Both the position numbers and the translations under genes were made by a program. The notes under the pieces were generated by a model. The model saw nothing but the letters and a program-made list of their open reading frames with translations. It made no database searches and had not been told where the DNA came from. Below are positions 11,835 to 23,900 of a DNA stretch of 64,000 bases, in pieces (position 1 is the first letter of the stretch; each line of letters opens with the position of its first letter). Source of the DNA: Nereocystis luetkeana (lineage: Eukaryota; Sar; Phaeophyceae; Laminariales; Laminariaceae); NCBI GenBank assembly GCA_031213475.1, contig JARUPZ010000020.1, forward strand, positions 124,001-188,000, written 5' to 3'.

Positions 11835-12297
11835 GTCCCCCTTTTGCCCCCCCCCCTCTTCCCTGTCATTCTGCCCTCGCGCATTGGCGTCAATGGTTGT
11901 GGTCGTGGTTGCAGCTATCCTATGCCGTTCTGCCGATGCCTCCTTCTCATTCTTATGCCATTTCCGCATGAAGGCCTCCGCCCCTTCCTCGACCCGTCGG
12001 AACCATCTGCCGGCTTTCTGTGCTGCCTCGCGCCACCCTTTGAGCTTGATGCCGAACTCCTTAAGGTCCTCCTCAAGGCACCTCATCCAGCCCCACTCTT
12101 GTCCTCCGGAGTAACCCTTACCCCCAACCCATCTTCCCGAACACCACCCTCTTCGGCAGACGCTCCTCTCCCATGCGTGTCACAAAGCCCGCAAACAAGA
12201 GCCTACGTCTGCGTACCGTCGTCTCAACGCTCTCAGAGTTTGTCCTGAGAAGCGCGCTAGCATAGGATAGAATATGGTCTTCGCGCTTTCGTTTTCG

Positions 12298-13955
12298 CTA
12301 GCCGATGCATCGGAGGAGCATCTTGTGGTGGACCTCTCGTAGCCTACCGTAATCAGTCTTGCTCGGGCTCCGAGTAACCCAACCGTAGAGCAACGTTTCG
12401 ATCACCTCGGCTCTCAGCATTCGCACCTTCAGGCGTATGTGCACACCCGGACGGTCATAGATTTCCATCTTATACCACTCGAGGCATGCCCATGCCCTCT
12501 GGAGTCGACGCGTTACCTCGACACTTCTGCTCGTCCAATCTGCGCTGATAGCTCCGCCCAAATACACGAACTCGGTCGTTTGTGTGTACACTTGGCCGGC
12601 TGCGGTGACGGTGAACGGCACGTTCCCGCCATCTTTCGTTTGCAGACACACTATCTCCGTCTTGGCCTCCGAGACCGTCAGGCCGAAAGCGGCACATGCA
12701 GACACGATCACCGTCATCATCCTCTCCAGGCCGTTAGGTAATCGCGATACTATGCCCGCATCGTCAGCATAGAGCATAGCCCACAGTGTCTGGGCCTCTT
12801 TATCATTCCCCTGTCCGTCGGCGTGCCCGGCCCGTGTCTTCCCCCTCTTATTTTTCTTCTTCTCCTGCTTTCGTTGGAGTTGCACCAAGCTGTCCGTGAT
12901 GGCTTTATCAGCAGCGAAACGTTTCTCCGCCACACGCAGCACCGCTGTAAAAAACATTTTGAACAGCAATGGCGCGAACACACACCCTTGCCGTAGGCCC
13001 TGTTTCACGTCGAACATATCTGAGCACTCGCCGTCATCCAGCCGCACGCATGCTCGCATACCGTCGTGGAAATGGTGGATAACGGTGCGCATTCTACGTG
13101 GCACGCCAAAGCGAGGCAAGACAGCCCCACAGGAGGGTTCGGTCGACGGAGTCATAGGCTTTGGTGAGGGCGACAAAGCACATGAACAGCGGAGCGTCCT
13201 TCTTCCTTGCCACTTCCTGCAAGCGTCGCACCACGAACATCATGTCGACCGTTGACCGTTCGGGCCTAAACCCACACTGCTCCTCTGGCAGGATGCCTTC
13301 CCGTTCGCAGTAGTCGCTGAGGCAGCGCGCGATGGCTTTGAGGAGTACTTTGCCGGCATGCGCGACAGGAGAAATGCCACAATAGTTACCACACTCCGTC
13401 CTGTCTTTCTTCTTGTGCAGCACCTTAATCGTTGCATCCTTCCATTGCTGCGGCACGACCCCTCCCCTCCACACAACGACGATAATCTCGTAGAAGCTTC
13501 CCAAGGTATCCGAGTCTCCTTCGTCGGTCAGGACCTTCAGAAGTTCAGCTGGGAGACCATCAGGCCCAACCGCCTTGCGGTTCGCCATCGCCCTGATCGC
13601 GTCTTCCACCTCGTATCTAGACGGGACGTCGTCCAGCGGACTGCACAAGGGCCAGACCTTGAGCTCGTCGACGATAGTCGGGTCGAGGGTCGATGACTTG
13701 GTGTTTAGCAGCTTGTGGAACCACCTTACCCATCGTTCCCGGATAAGGCTCATGTCTCGCAGTAATCTACCTTCCTCGTCCCTGATGTACTGCGAATTGA
13801 ACGTCCACTTCCCTTCCACATCCATCCCCTTAAGGTGCTTGTAGAACCCAAACTGATCGCCTTCTTGGATACGCCTTTCGAGTTGGCAGACGTATGGGGT
13901 AGTCTGGCCCTCTAGCTTAAACTGGTCTGCGTATATTGCGAGCCTTCCGTGTTGC
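12298..13955 (-). pseudogene. Reverse transcriptase of LINE B (frameshifted, motif A Asp lost)
   Basis: The frame from 13825 back to 13094 contains [52 protein letters not shown] and the motif A region [14 protein letters not shown] functional copy would have Asp where this one has Ala (codon at 13169-13171). A frameshift near 13150 leads to the frame 13176-12298 with [14 protein letters not shown] and the intact catalytic [13 protein letters not shown] at about 12780. It ends early after MLLRCIG. The C-terminal segment RCLEEDLKEFGIKLKGWREA at 12086 and following lies in another frame. RT would copy the element's RNA at the target site; this copy cannot. Confidence 0.9.
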
Positions 13956-13960
13956 CGACA

Positions 13961-15540
13961 TTGTCTTGATTTCGACTAGTGAGGATAATCTGGTTCTCTG
14001 CTCACACCAAGCCTGGTGTGCTAAACAAACCGCAACCTCGGTAATTTCCTGGTCAGACAAGAAGTGGGGCGATACAGCCCCCTGTTCAGACTGCAAGATT
14101 CAGTCCTACCCATACTGGTACAGTGGGTTCAACTCTACCTCCAGTTATTGTATCAAGTACTCCTTTCTTCTCGATTGCCACTGCTGCACACGTGGCACTT
14201 AGTTGACCATCTGACTTTGGAGTTGTTCGTTCTTGGTGTTTCTCCATGTACACTCTGCTTCAAATGTGCTGCTGCTTGATTCGCAGCATTTGTGTATCCT
14301 AGCCTGACGCTCACGGTTAAATAAGGCGAGCGACACCGAATAAAATCCTTGCACCTCCTGGTGTCTCCGAAGACTTTTCATTATCCTCTCGCCCCTGCCA
14401 CCTCTTCGGTTGGCCCTGCCCGACGACAAAGCCAGTATTGTCTGTTGCTACCTGCACTCCGTCCCGCTCCGCCTCCCACAGGAGCTCCGCTCCCCCACCG
14501 TAAGGCCGATGCCGAAAACTCTCACCTTCGTGGCACCGGTCACGGCTGCAGCTATTCTTGCGGCGCTAGTGTTTCCCACTCCCTGGGGCTAGTCGCAACG
14601 CACCCTCTCCCGATGGGGCTGTGCTGGTATCCCCTGTCGTTCTGGCACCAGACGTTGCTGCTGTGACTGAAGTGGTCCTGAATGGGGCCCGCCCCGAGAG
14701 ATGACGCACCTCACATTTCTCCTGTAGATTTCGCGTCGGGCAATGCAGCCCCTCCGGCACCCGCCCATGCTGCTGTTGTCGCTGCATATACTGTAGTGCA
14801 CTGCGCCGTCCTCCCAAATCCCCCCCCCCGTGCTCCCCTCCAAAGCTCACGTTTGCCAATGCTGAGGCTGACACTCTGTATCGCCCCTCCCCTGTGGACC
14901 CCTTTGTCCCTCCACCCCACCTCGCCTCTGCTAATGCTGTGGCGATGTCGGGCGCTGCTGCCCCTCCGCCGCCTACGTCTACTGCTGCCGTCGCTGGTGG
15001 TCTGCGCCGGCCTCACAAAGGTCTCCCCCCTTATTCTCCAGTGCCCATCTCTGCTGCTGCTGCTGCTGCTGTGGCTGATATGATGCACCGCTCGCCCCCT
15101 GTGAACCCTCCTGCGCCTCCAGCACGTCGTGTTGCTGCTGATGTGGTGGTATTGACGAGGGACCCACCTTCGGGTCGCCGTCCTTGATAGACTACGGGGG
15201 CAGGCTCAACGACCGTTGTAGGTGGTGTTGTCGCTGTCCCTCCAGCCTCCGGCGGGTATGAGCCCCCTCCCTCTTTGACGTGGAGAGGGTCCTTCACGTT
15301 TGCTCGGCTGGGATATTTGGAATGGTGTTATTCGGGGAGAGAGGGAAAGGGATGCGAAATGGTCGTATACGCGGCCCCTTCCATGCGTCTCGGGCTAGCT
15401 GATCACTCGCCCACGGTTTTCAATCGTCCGCGCGGAACCAACCTGCCTACTTGGTCGTACTGCAGTATGTGCTGGTTTCTCTGTCCTTTCATGCCGTGTG
15501 CACCGTACCGTGATTCGGCGGGCATGCTCCCGGAGATTTC
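13961..15540. other. Unassigned region, GC-rich, Ala/Pro-rich open frames
   Basis: Both strands have open frames at 14600-15300 that are rich in Ala, Pro and Arg and contain (CTG)n near 15050-15070. Such frames arise from GC-rich low-complexity DNA. I see no domain, splice pattern or conserved motif. It lies just 5' of LINE B in that element's orientation, so it could be a remnant of its 5' part, but no endonuclease or zinc-knuckle motif supports this. Confidence 0.35.
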
Positions 15541-16370
15541 TATGGGTCTCCCGTTGGACCCCATAGGTTTGTAGCACATGGGTCTGGCCCATGGTCGACC
15601 CATGGGACTTTCATGGGGATCTCATGGGGTTCCCTTGGGGTCCTCATAGGTTATACAGGTCGTGTTCGCCCATGGGATTCCCGCGGGTCTCCCATGGGTC
15701 TTCCATGGGACTTTTGTTAGGGTTTACAGTATTTGTGTTCCCATGGGACTCCGATCGAGCTTGCATGGGTTCTAGCGAGGGTCCATGGAACTCCCGCGGT
15801 TCTCTCATGGGACGTGTATGGACCTTCCACGGGTATGTCGTGTTTTCATGAGACTCCCGTGGGGCTCCCATGGAACTTCTAGGAGGTTCCCATGGGCCTA
15901 TACGTAGTGTTTCCATGGATCTCCATGGAATTCCCAAAGAAATACAATGCGGTCTCATGGGATTCCCATAGGGCTCCCATTGGTTTGTGTTTCTCGCATG
16001 GGTCTCCCGTGGGATCTCGATGGGTCTCCCATGGGACTTTCATGGGGATTCCAATGGTTTATACCGTAGTAGACCTTAGTATTCTCATGTGGATCTCCCA
16101 TGTGGTTCCCATACAGTCATAGTGCTGACATGGGACTCCTCGTGGGTATTCCATGGGTATCGTGTGGGATTAGACCTTAGTATTCTCATGTGGATCTCCC
16201 ATGTGGTTCCCATACAGTCATAGTGCTGACATGGGACTCCTCGTGGGTATTCCATGGGTATCGTGTGGGATTCCCATGGAAGTCCTGTGGAATACCCACG
16301 GGGAGTCCCATGGCACTTTTTAGTTTCAACTCTCATGAGATTTACATGAGTCTCACTAATAATGAGCATC
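15541..16370. repeat. Degenerate array of CCCATGGG words, block 1
   Basis: The palindrome CCATGG and close variants (CCCATGGGACT, CCCGTGGG, TCTCCCATGGG, TTCCCATGG) recur every 12-25 bases across 830 bases. The spacing is irregular, unlike a normal tandem repeat. A 101-base block at 16071-16171 is directly repeated at 16172-16272. Methionine-rich and glycine-rich open frames here are by-products. Confidence 0.8.
16071..16272 (+). repeat. Direct duplication of about 101 bases
   Basis: AGACCTTAGTATTCTCATGT begins at 16071 and again at 16172. Both copies carry CCCATACAGTCATAGTGCTG and CATGGGTATCGTGTGGGATT with no visible difference, so the duplication is recent compared with the surrounding array. 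Confidence 0.85.
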
Positions 16371-17979
16371 GGCCAAAGTAATTCGGCACGTACCAACCGT
16401 TTCTCTCTACCTCAAAAATGGTTTGACTGTGTCCTCGACAAAAAAGTTGTTATATTTTTAATGAAACCTTTACCAGCGGAGATAGATTCTGGCAGTTACT
16501 AGTAAGTGCTGCCACTGATGTGCACGTACAAACGCAAAGCATATAATATTACGAGCTGGGCAAGCCGAAAAATGGATAGCCTATCAGAAGGTCGTATCTC
16601 GTGAACCACTGCAAATTTGGACTTGGAATTTGGAGGTACTGACAGTACATTGAACGGGCAGAAAAAAGAGTATATTAAAATTAAGACATTTTTATATTCC
16701 GACTCGATCTCGACGAGTTATCCGCGGAAACTAAAAACGCCATTTTTTTCACACAAATTTCGCAACAAAATCGTTGTTCCCGATCAAGGCGAAAATTGGT
16801 GGAGGCGTAACTAAAGACCCTACTAGTAGGAGAAGATCGATATTACTTTCATTGTCCACTTCGCCACCCATCAAGAGATACTGCCAAAACAATATTTTCA
16901 TACTCGTACATAAAACAAGTAGCTACGGAAATATAGGGTTTTCTGCGATACCCCGCTCAATTTTGCCAGTTTCGATACAAAAACTAAACCTCATATGTAT
17001 TTGAACCGCATGCATGCGCAAATAAACGGAGAACATGCCTTTTTCGTTTTCGTTTTTTCCAGACAAGTTATGGCCGTTTTTGTAGTTCGGATCGTTGTAT
17101 CGGTCATCATGTCCTTGAACAAAAATAAAGGCGAGTCTTCCGTTTGTTGGTTGGTGTTAAAATCAACACGGTGTCAAAAAGTTGTGTCCCAATCAATGCG
17201 CAATATTGAGCGGGGCATCGCCGAACAACCAAAAATTCAGCACCTCGGCTGGCCCTGCTCCGTCCTGCCAAAAAGTGCGGGTGTGGTGCTCTGATGGATG
17301 CTGATGAGCGAGGAGTATTTATGAGAGGTACCATCTCAGTCGAAGCAAGCACGATGGCCCCTACACCAACTCCGTCGATGACGGTGTCATAGACAGAGTC
17401 GACCGAGGTGACAATCGCCCTTGGCTACAATTTTGTCGTGCCTTGTTGTTGTTATGGTTGTTGTGGCTGTGCGGCTGTTCAATGTGTTGCTCGTGTTTCC
17501 GCTGCTGATGTTGCGCACCGCCGGTATATTTTGGACCTACCTCCACGTACTTGTACGACAGTACATACATACACCGCCCGATGACCCATCGATTGCCAAT
17601 CTTGCAGTACAGTGAGGTACTTACTGTGTAGTAGTAAAAAGGTCAGTTCCAAATTACGGACCCATCTCCATCGGGGCGGGGGATTCGACTCAAATCCATA
17701 CCTGACCTGGTACCTGGTACCTGGTACCCTGGTGCCTGGTAGTTTACTAACATGTGGTACTGGCACATACAGTACCTGGTATCAATATCGAAACAAAATA
17801 AACCGTACCTGGTATGATAAAAATTATCACGCAAGACGATATCAGCAATTATATCGGTATCGTACGTACCAGTGCTCTCAGCAAGCAACGAATCCCCTTT
17901 CGTCATACCAGGGTAATAACTATTCATAACTCCTCGCAGGAATCCCAAACTCTACCGTAAACACGCTTGTGGATGCTGG
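16371..17979. other. Gene-free stretch upstream of the PQ-loop gene
   Basis: 16400-17100 is AT-rich with short frames and no recognised family. At 17702-17830 lies the densest cluster of TACCTGGTA words in the window, including a tandem run at 17711-17745. The promoter of the PQ-loop gene should lie just left of 17980, but no TATA box or initiator stands out. Confidence 0.45.
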
Positions 17980-20900
17980 ATGTCGGACTCATCCGGCAGC
18001 AGCAACGCCACCCCGTCCGACAGCAGCAGCACCACCATGGCTTACGCTGCGCTCGGCTTTGGCGGGGGTCTTATGCTGTCCTGCTCCCTACTGCCACAGA
18101 TAAGCCGCGTGCACAAGCGCAAGACTTCATTTGATATGAGCTATGGATATCAGGTTAGTAGGGTATTCGCTTGGTGGTCCGTAGAATTGGTTGCCCGCTC
18201 GATTTGTCTACAAACAGAGAGAGATACTACAGTAACTGCTGTAGGTATCACGTGTTTGGTTAGCGCTCTCACACTGGACTTTTACACCTTTCATGCATCC
18301 TCGGACTCGCGAACATACATACATACCAGGTACCTGGTACATACGTATCGTTTGTGCTTGCGAGGGAAAGGTTTATGGCGAGGTTCAAAGGAACACTGGT
18401 GCGAGCATATGGCATCATCGCCTCTGAACTATTAGTACGGTATGCCACACTGCCATGGATCTGCTTGGTCTTTGATGACACTGGCCAGGCACTGACTTGG
18501 GCTGTCGTACTAATACGATGGACTCTCATGGCACTGGCTGTCATGGCATTGTCATGGCACTGCCATGGGCTGGCACTGTCAGGGCCCCGCCATGGAAACC
18601 CATGACACAGTTGATGGACGCTCATGGACTCCTGTGAACTCTGAAGGGCTTTCATAGCATTGCCATGGGCGTTCATGGGGGTACTGACTGCCATCCCATG
18701 GCACTGGCATAGCACTGCATGGCCGTGCTATGGCACCCCCATGGCCCTGCCATGGCACGCATCACTCGGATTAACCATGGGAGACCCCATGGGTGCGTCG
18801 ATCGGGTGCCCCATGGCCTATGGTGTGTCATTGGGCAGTGCATGGGCCTACCCATGGGGTGCCCCACGGGCGAAACTAGGCCATGGTGTACCCCATTGGA
18901 ACAGCATATCCCCATCGGGTGACCCATTAGGTTTAAGTTGTGGTACTTACTTCCCATGGTGTAGGCCATGCATGGATGGGCTGTCCTTTTCCCAACCTCC
19001 ATCCCATGAGATGGTATCCATAAGCTGGTCCATGGCAAGCCTATGCAAAGCCCGTGGGAAAGCCCATGGATTTACCTATACGCAACCCCACTGCGAAGTC
19101 CATGGCATTGCCGATGGGCTCTCCCATCGGCTAACCCAGGGTCTAACCCATGGTCTATCACATGGACTCAGCCATGAGCTGTCCCATGGAACTCATGGCA
19201 GGGCCCATGCGCATTTTCATATTATATGGGCTATTTAGTTGGCTATGCCGTGGGTTGCTTCATAGGATGATGTATGGGATGGTCTACGCCTGAGTCAATG
19301 CGAGAAACCATGGGTTATGCTAGCGCACGGTGTAACTCATGGGATAGCCCAAGGCTGAGGCCCAGGGATATACCATGGTTTATGCTAGCCCATGACATGA
19401 TGAGGTAATCCTTGGGATAGCCCACGGTGCAGCCCATGGGATAGCTCATGACGAACCCCGTGGCATAGCTTATGCCTTGCTCCATGGGATAGGCGATGGT
19501 TTATGCTTACCCATGGGGTAACCCATGGGACAGCCCACGGAATAGGCCATGGGATAGCTCATGACTTAGGCCATGGCTGAGCCCATGGCATAGCCCATGA
19601 GTTATGTTAGCCCATGGGATAACCCATGCGATAGCCCATGGGACAACCCATGGGGAAACTCGTGGGATAGGCCATGGGATAGGCCATGACTTAGCACATG
19701 GAATAGCCCATCGGCTATGCCCCATCGCTGAGTCCATCGGGTAGCCTACGGGTTATGATGTCAATAGTCCATGGTATAGCCCAAGCGACAGCTCATGACT
19801 TGCATGTACAGCAGCAGTAGCCAATGGGGTAGCCCATCGTTGAGCCTACAGGATAGACCATGGGTTATGATGGCCCATGGGTTAACCTATAAGCTACCCT
19901 ATGGATATGGTGGATATATGTCATCGCCGGTCGTGTGTGCGATGATGATGAGAGATGGGCATGTTCTCTGCTATACTGATGTTGTGTATGCGATGATGAT
20001 GAGAGATGGGCATGTTCTCTGCTATACTGATGTTGTGTGTGATGGTCTCAGCTGGTTTGTGTAATGATATATATATTATGGCGATGGGCCTCGCGAGCTG
20101 CTGTTGTGTTTATGACTTGAGGTGTCTTCCCACCCGGACCTGATCCCACACGGACGTGATTCCATTTCGCACCCTGCTCCCACTTACTAGTAGATGTGCA
20201 GTAATCTATATAGTCGGCCCTCCGTAGGGGCCGCCGAAGGCCGAGGACTCGAAGCGAAAATCATAATAGACCAGGGTATAGGGAGTAGGGTGGTTAGAAG
20301 CAGAGTCCTGCTCGTATTAGGTGTCCATAAAGTACAAGTAGCACATGGATTAGCCCTTGGGCTGCCCTATGACCCTGGTCATGGGCTATCCTGTTGGCTG
20401 GTCATGGGACTATCCCATGGAACCCATGCTTTACCCAATGGGCTATACCGATGGAAACGCCCATGGAACATCCCATGGGAGCCCATAGCATAGATCCCAT
20501 CAATGGGATGGCCATGGGATGGGTCATGGACTGTCCCGTGGGTTCTCCCATGGCACAGCTCGTGGGGTAATCCATCGGAGAATCCATGGGATACGGATGC
20601 CCCTTATCATAACCCATCGGATAACTCATGAGGTGGACCCTTGAGTTTAGCCAATCAATGGGTCCCATTACATATCCCATGGGATGGACGCCCCACGGCA
20701 TCGCTCATGGAGTAGGCCACGAGATAGCATGGGGTAGGCCGTGGGATGGACCATGGGATACCATGGGGTACATTGACCCATGGGATCTCTCATGGATACC
20801 ATGGAATCTACAGTAGTATCCATGGGACTCCCCATGGATCAATGCACCCCATGGGACACTCCAAGCGGTGTCCCACAGGGCAACATCGGTGTCATGGGGT

Positions 20901-23900
20901 ATAACATGGGGTGTCCCATGGGTGTCCATAGGGCCCATGGGGCATCCCATGGGACACCCCATGGCTCAATGCATCAAGGTAACACATGGCAGAGCCATGG
21001 CAGTATCATCATGGCAGTCCATGGATTACCATGGTATTACCATAGCAGTGCGGTGGTATCGTTGTGATAGTCCATGGCAGGCAGTGCCTTGAAGACCTGT
21101 GAAAGTCAATGGTACCGTAGGGCCATGGCAGACCATGGAAGCCCCATGGTAGTGGCATTACAGTCCTCACAGTACCATGAAAACCCATGCATGGCACAGT
21201 CATCACAGATATATTATTGGGAAATCGTCGAAATCCCATGGCCACAAAAGAGCCATGGCGCCATGAACTCAAAAATATACAAGGGAGCAGTCCGATGGCA
21301 GTGTCATAGCAACCCTTGCCAAAGTCTACGGCTTAGTTCACGAAATAATGGCGGTGCCATCAAACGTGACATGGTAAAACTGCTACGTCGGTGGAATGAG
21401 TTTCCATATAGCACTACTATGCCGGTGCCATGAAGAAAGCTCATAGAGGTATCACGACAGTGGAATGGCACTCCCATGACATGGCGCTGCCGAAACATGG
21501 CACTACTGCTGTACAGTAGACTGAGACACCGGTAAGGTGTATCCTGGTCGGCCAGCCAGCAAATAAAAAAGTGGCAACAATCGAAAAGAGTTTTCACTCC
21601 CGTTGCTCCTGTACAACCATAATAATACCGGGTATATTAATATACTACTCACACCTGGTACCTGGTATATATGATCGAACTATTACACGCAGTCCTGCGC
21701 AGCTTGCAAACGGAAGTTTCGACGAGAAATCACAGCTGAGGTTATTTGCTTTTGTGTTTTCAAATGTTGTCTACACAGCAGTAGTCGTAGTATTGTCCGA
21801 AGCATGCGAGGTATGGGAACGAGCGGAACGAAACGAGGCTATTCGTGGCCATTCGTTCCGTGCCTATCTAAAAAAACCGCGTTTGGGTGCATTCAAAATC
21901 CTGGGCCCCGTCAGCCGAATCAGTACGAACGGTATATTTTGCACACGTCAGAGCACATTGATGTCCACATCCATCTTCGGTATAGTGTCCATCTACATCA
22001 AAGTAGACACTACTTCTGGTCTACTGGTATATATATGTTTCCGTTCGGTCGGGCCGTTCGGTCCTCCCAAACAAGAAAAAGGGGTGCAACACTTCTTCTT
22101 CCTCTTCCTAGGTATACTGTTTTTCTCGGGCTGCACTTAAATAAAATCTATTCATTTCCCACAACCAATCAGAACCAATTCATGCGGCAAATAATCTTCC
22201 ATTCCGTTCATTCCAATGCTCTCTGGGGGGGGTTAAGACACGGGGGGGGTTAAGACACGCCCTCAGGTGCGACTACCGTACTGCTATACTACTGCTGTTG
22301 TGCGTTGTTGATATTTTAATAGTAGTATCATATCGAGTCAGTGGGGGTCCCACTTTGAGCCGAAACCTTGTTAGCCGATAAGATCCGTACTAAGGTGGGA
22401 CCTCAACTCATCTCGATTTAGTGCGGTATCGCACTAAAATGGTTCCCAGCGTATAATGCGGCATCGCAAAAAAAGTGTGATACATGGGGAGTTCTGACAG
22501 CATGTATGTTCACACGCCCCATAAGAGCCAGAATAGGGGGCCACGGCCGTGAAATCGAGCACGGTATCTTCTATGCCTCCTTGTATGGCATGTACGTGAC
22601 TTGGCAAACTATTTAGCGGCTTCCCTCGACCGGGTGTCTTACGGGGGAAGGGGCAAGGGAATCCGCTTGCAGGAGGAGCGATAACGCCTGTCAGACGTAC
22701 ATGAGGGACGCCATACCCCAATGATTGTTACGACGCATCGAAAGGGATACCGTCGGTCAAGCTATTATTGACGAAAGAGCGTGGGTTACCACCAAGGGGC
22801 TGCACGATTGGTCACCGAATACTGCATACCTGGTGCATACATACCTCAGGGTTAGGCAAGGTGTGGTAAGGCGTATAACGTGGGGGTTGTGCTACAGCGG
22901 TAATAACTACGTACAGTGAAAATAATATTGGCAGGTTCCCAGCGTGAACGGCTGTCTACCACACTTCAACTGCTTCAAGTACGGTCGTACCTTATCCAAA
23001 CCCGACGCCGGAAACGCTATCGTGCGAACTACCTGGCAGAAAATCTCTCCGATGGCTGATGGTTCCGATGGGATGGGATAGCTTAGCCCTTATCGTAACG
23101 ACTGCCTGATATAATAGTGAACTCACAAACACAAGAAGGACAGTAAAAAAATGGGATCACGAGACACCATGAACCAGGGTATTGGGTAGTCCCTCGTTTC
23201 AGGAGGCCCCACCCGTGAGTCAGAACGAGGTAAACAAAATGCCCCGAAAGTAACCCGTCATCTATGGTATGCATGCATACCTGCTATCCTACTCAAAAAT
23301 ATACGGTATCGAATAGAGCATATCGACTATAAAAATGATTTCGCATACTTTGTCCCCATGATTGGATTGTAGTTATTACGGGGGACCATAGTTAACAGGA
23401 CCTATGGTGTACATAAAAACCTATATATTGAACCATTTTTACGAACAATATTTGGTCCTATTAACTATGGCCCCCCGTAATAGTATGAACTGCCCTCAAC
23501 GTGGAGGGTGCTATATTAATCTTATGGACTACTGACTGTACTACACTGTACTTTAACTGCATAAAATACAACAATAATAACGTAAAGAGGTACGTTTGCT
23601 CCTGAGGAGTATGTACCGTGATAATAATGCCAGTAAACGCTTCCCGGGGCGTTATACGCATTTATTTGAGTCCAAATAAGAGGTGCTTACTCCGGAATAT
23701 GCTCTACTAGCCGAAGTACCGCGTTTACTCCGGGCGAAGCGGTATAGTCATCTCCCCTGGAAAGGCAGCAGTATGTGCTCGACGGTGACTGATCGCCAAG
23801 AGTATGAAACTTGTTCTTTTGACGAGATTACTCTGGATTCTGAAGGTGAAAAATGCGGTATGGTGGTGCAGACCGCACCTTTAGAGCGCACCATTTAGAA

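Larger units (their letters stand above)
10937..13960 (-). mobile_element. LINE B: 5'-truncated non-LTR retrotransposon with (AAC)n tail
   Basis: On the minus strand the element reads reverse transcriptase (13955-12300), a C-terminal region (about 12110-11900), a long T-rich 3' untranslated region (11660-11040), and a terminal (AAC)n tail at 10956-10937. The end is confirmed by a solo copy of the same 3' tail on the plus strand at 41808-42015, which also ends in (AAC)n. The endonuclease was not found upstream of 13960, so the element seems 5' truncated. LINE C (57313-58386) is a relative with a similar C-terminus and T-rich tail. Frameshifts and a motif A substitution show the copy is inactive. 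Confidence 0.85.

Noticed and set aside
18660-19238. A 192-codon open frame on the plus strand
   Set aside because: Made of CCATGGG words, which keep most frames open; no domain and no codon bias.
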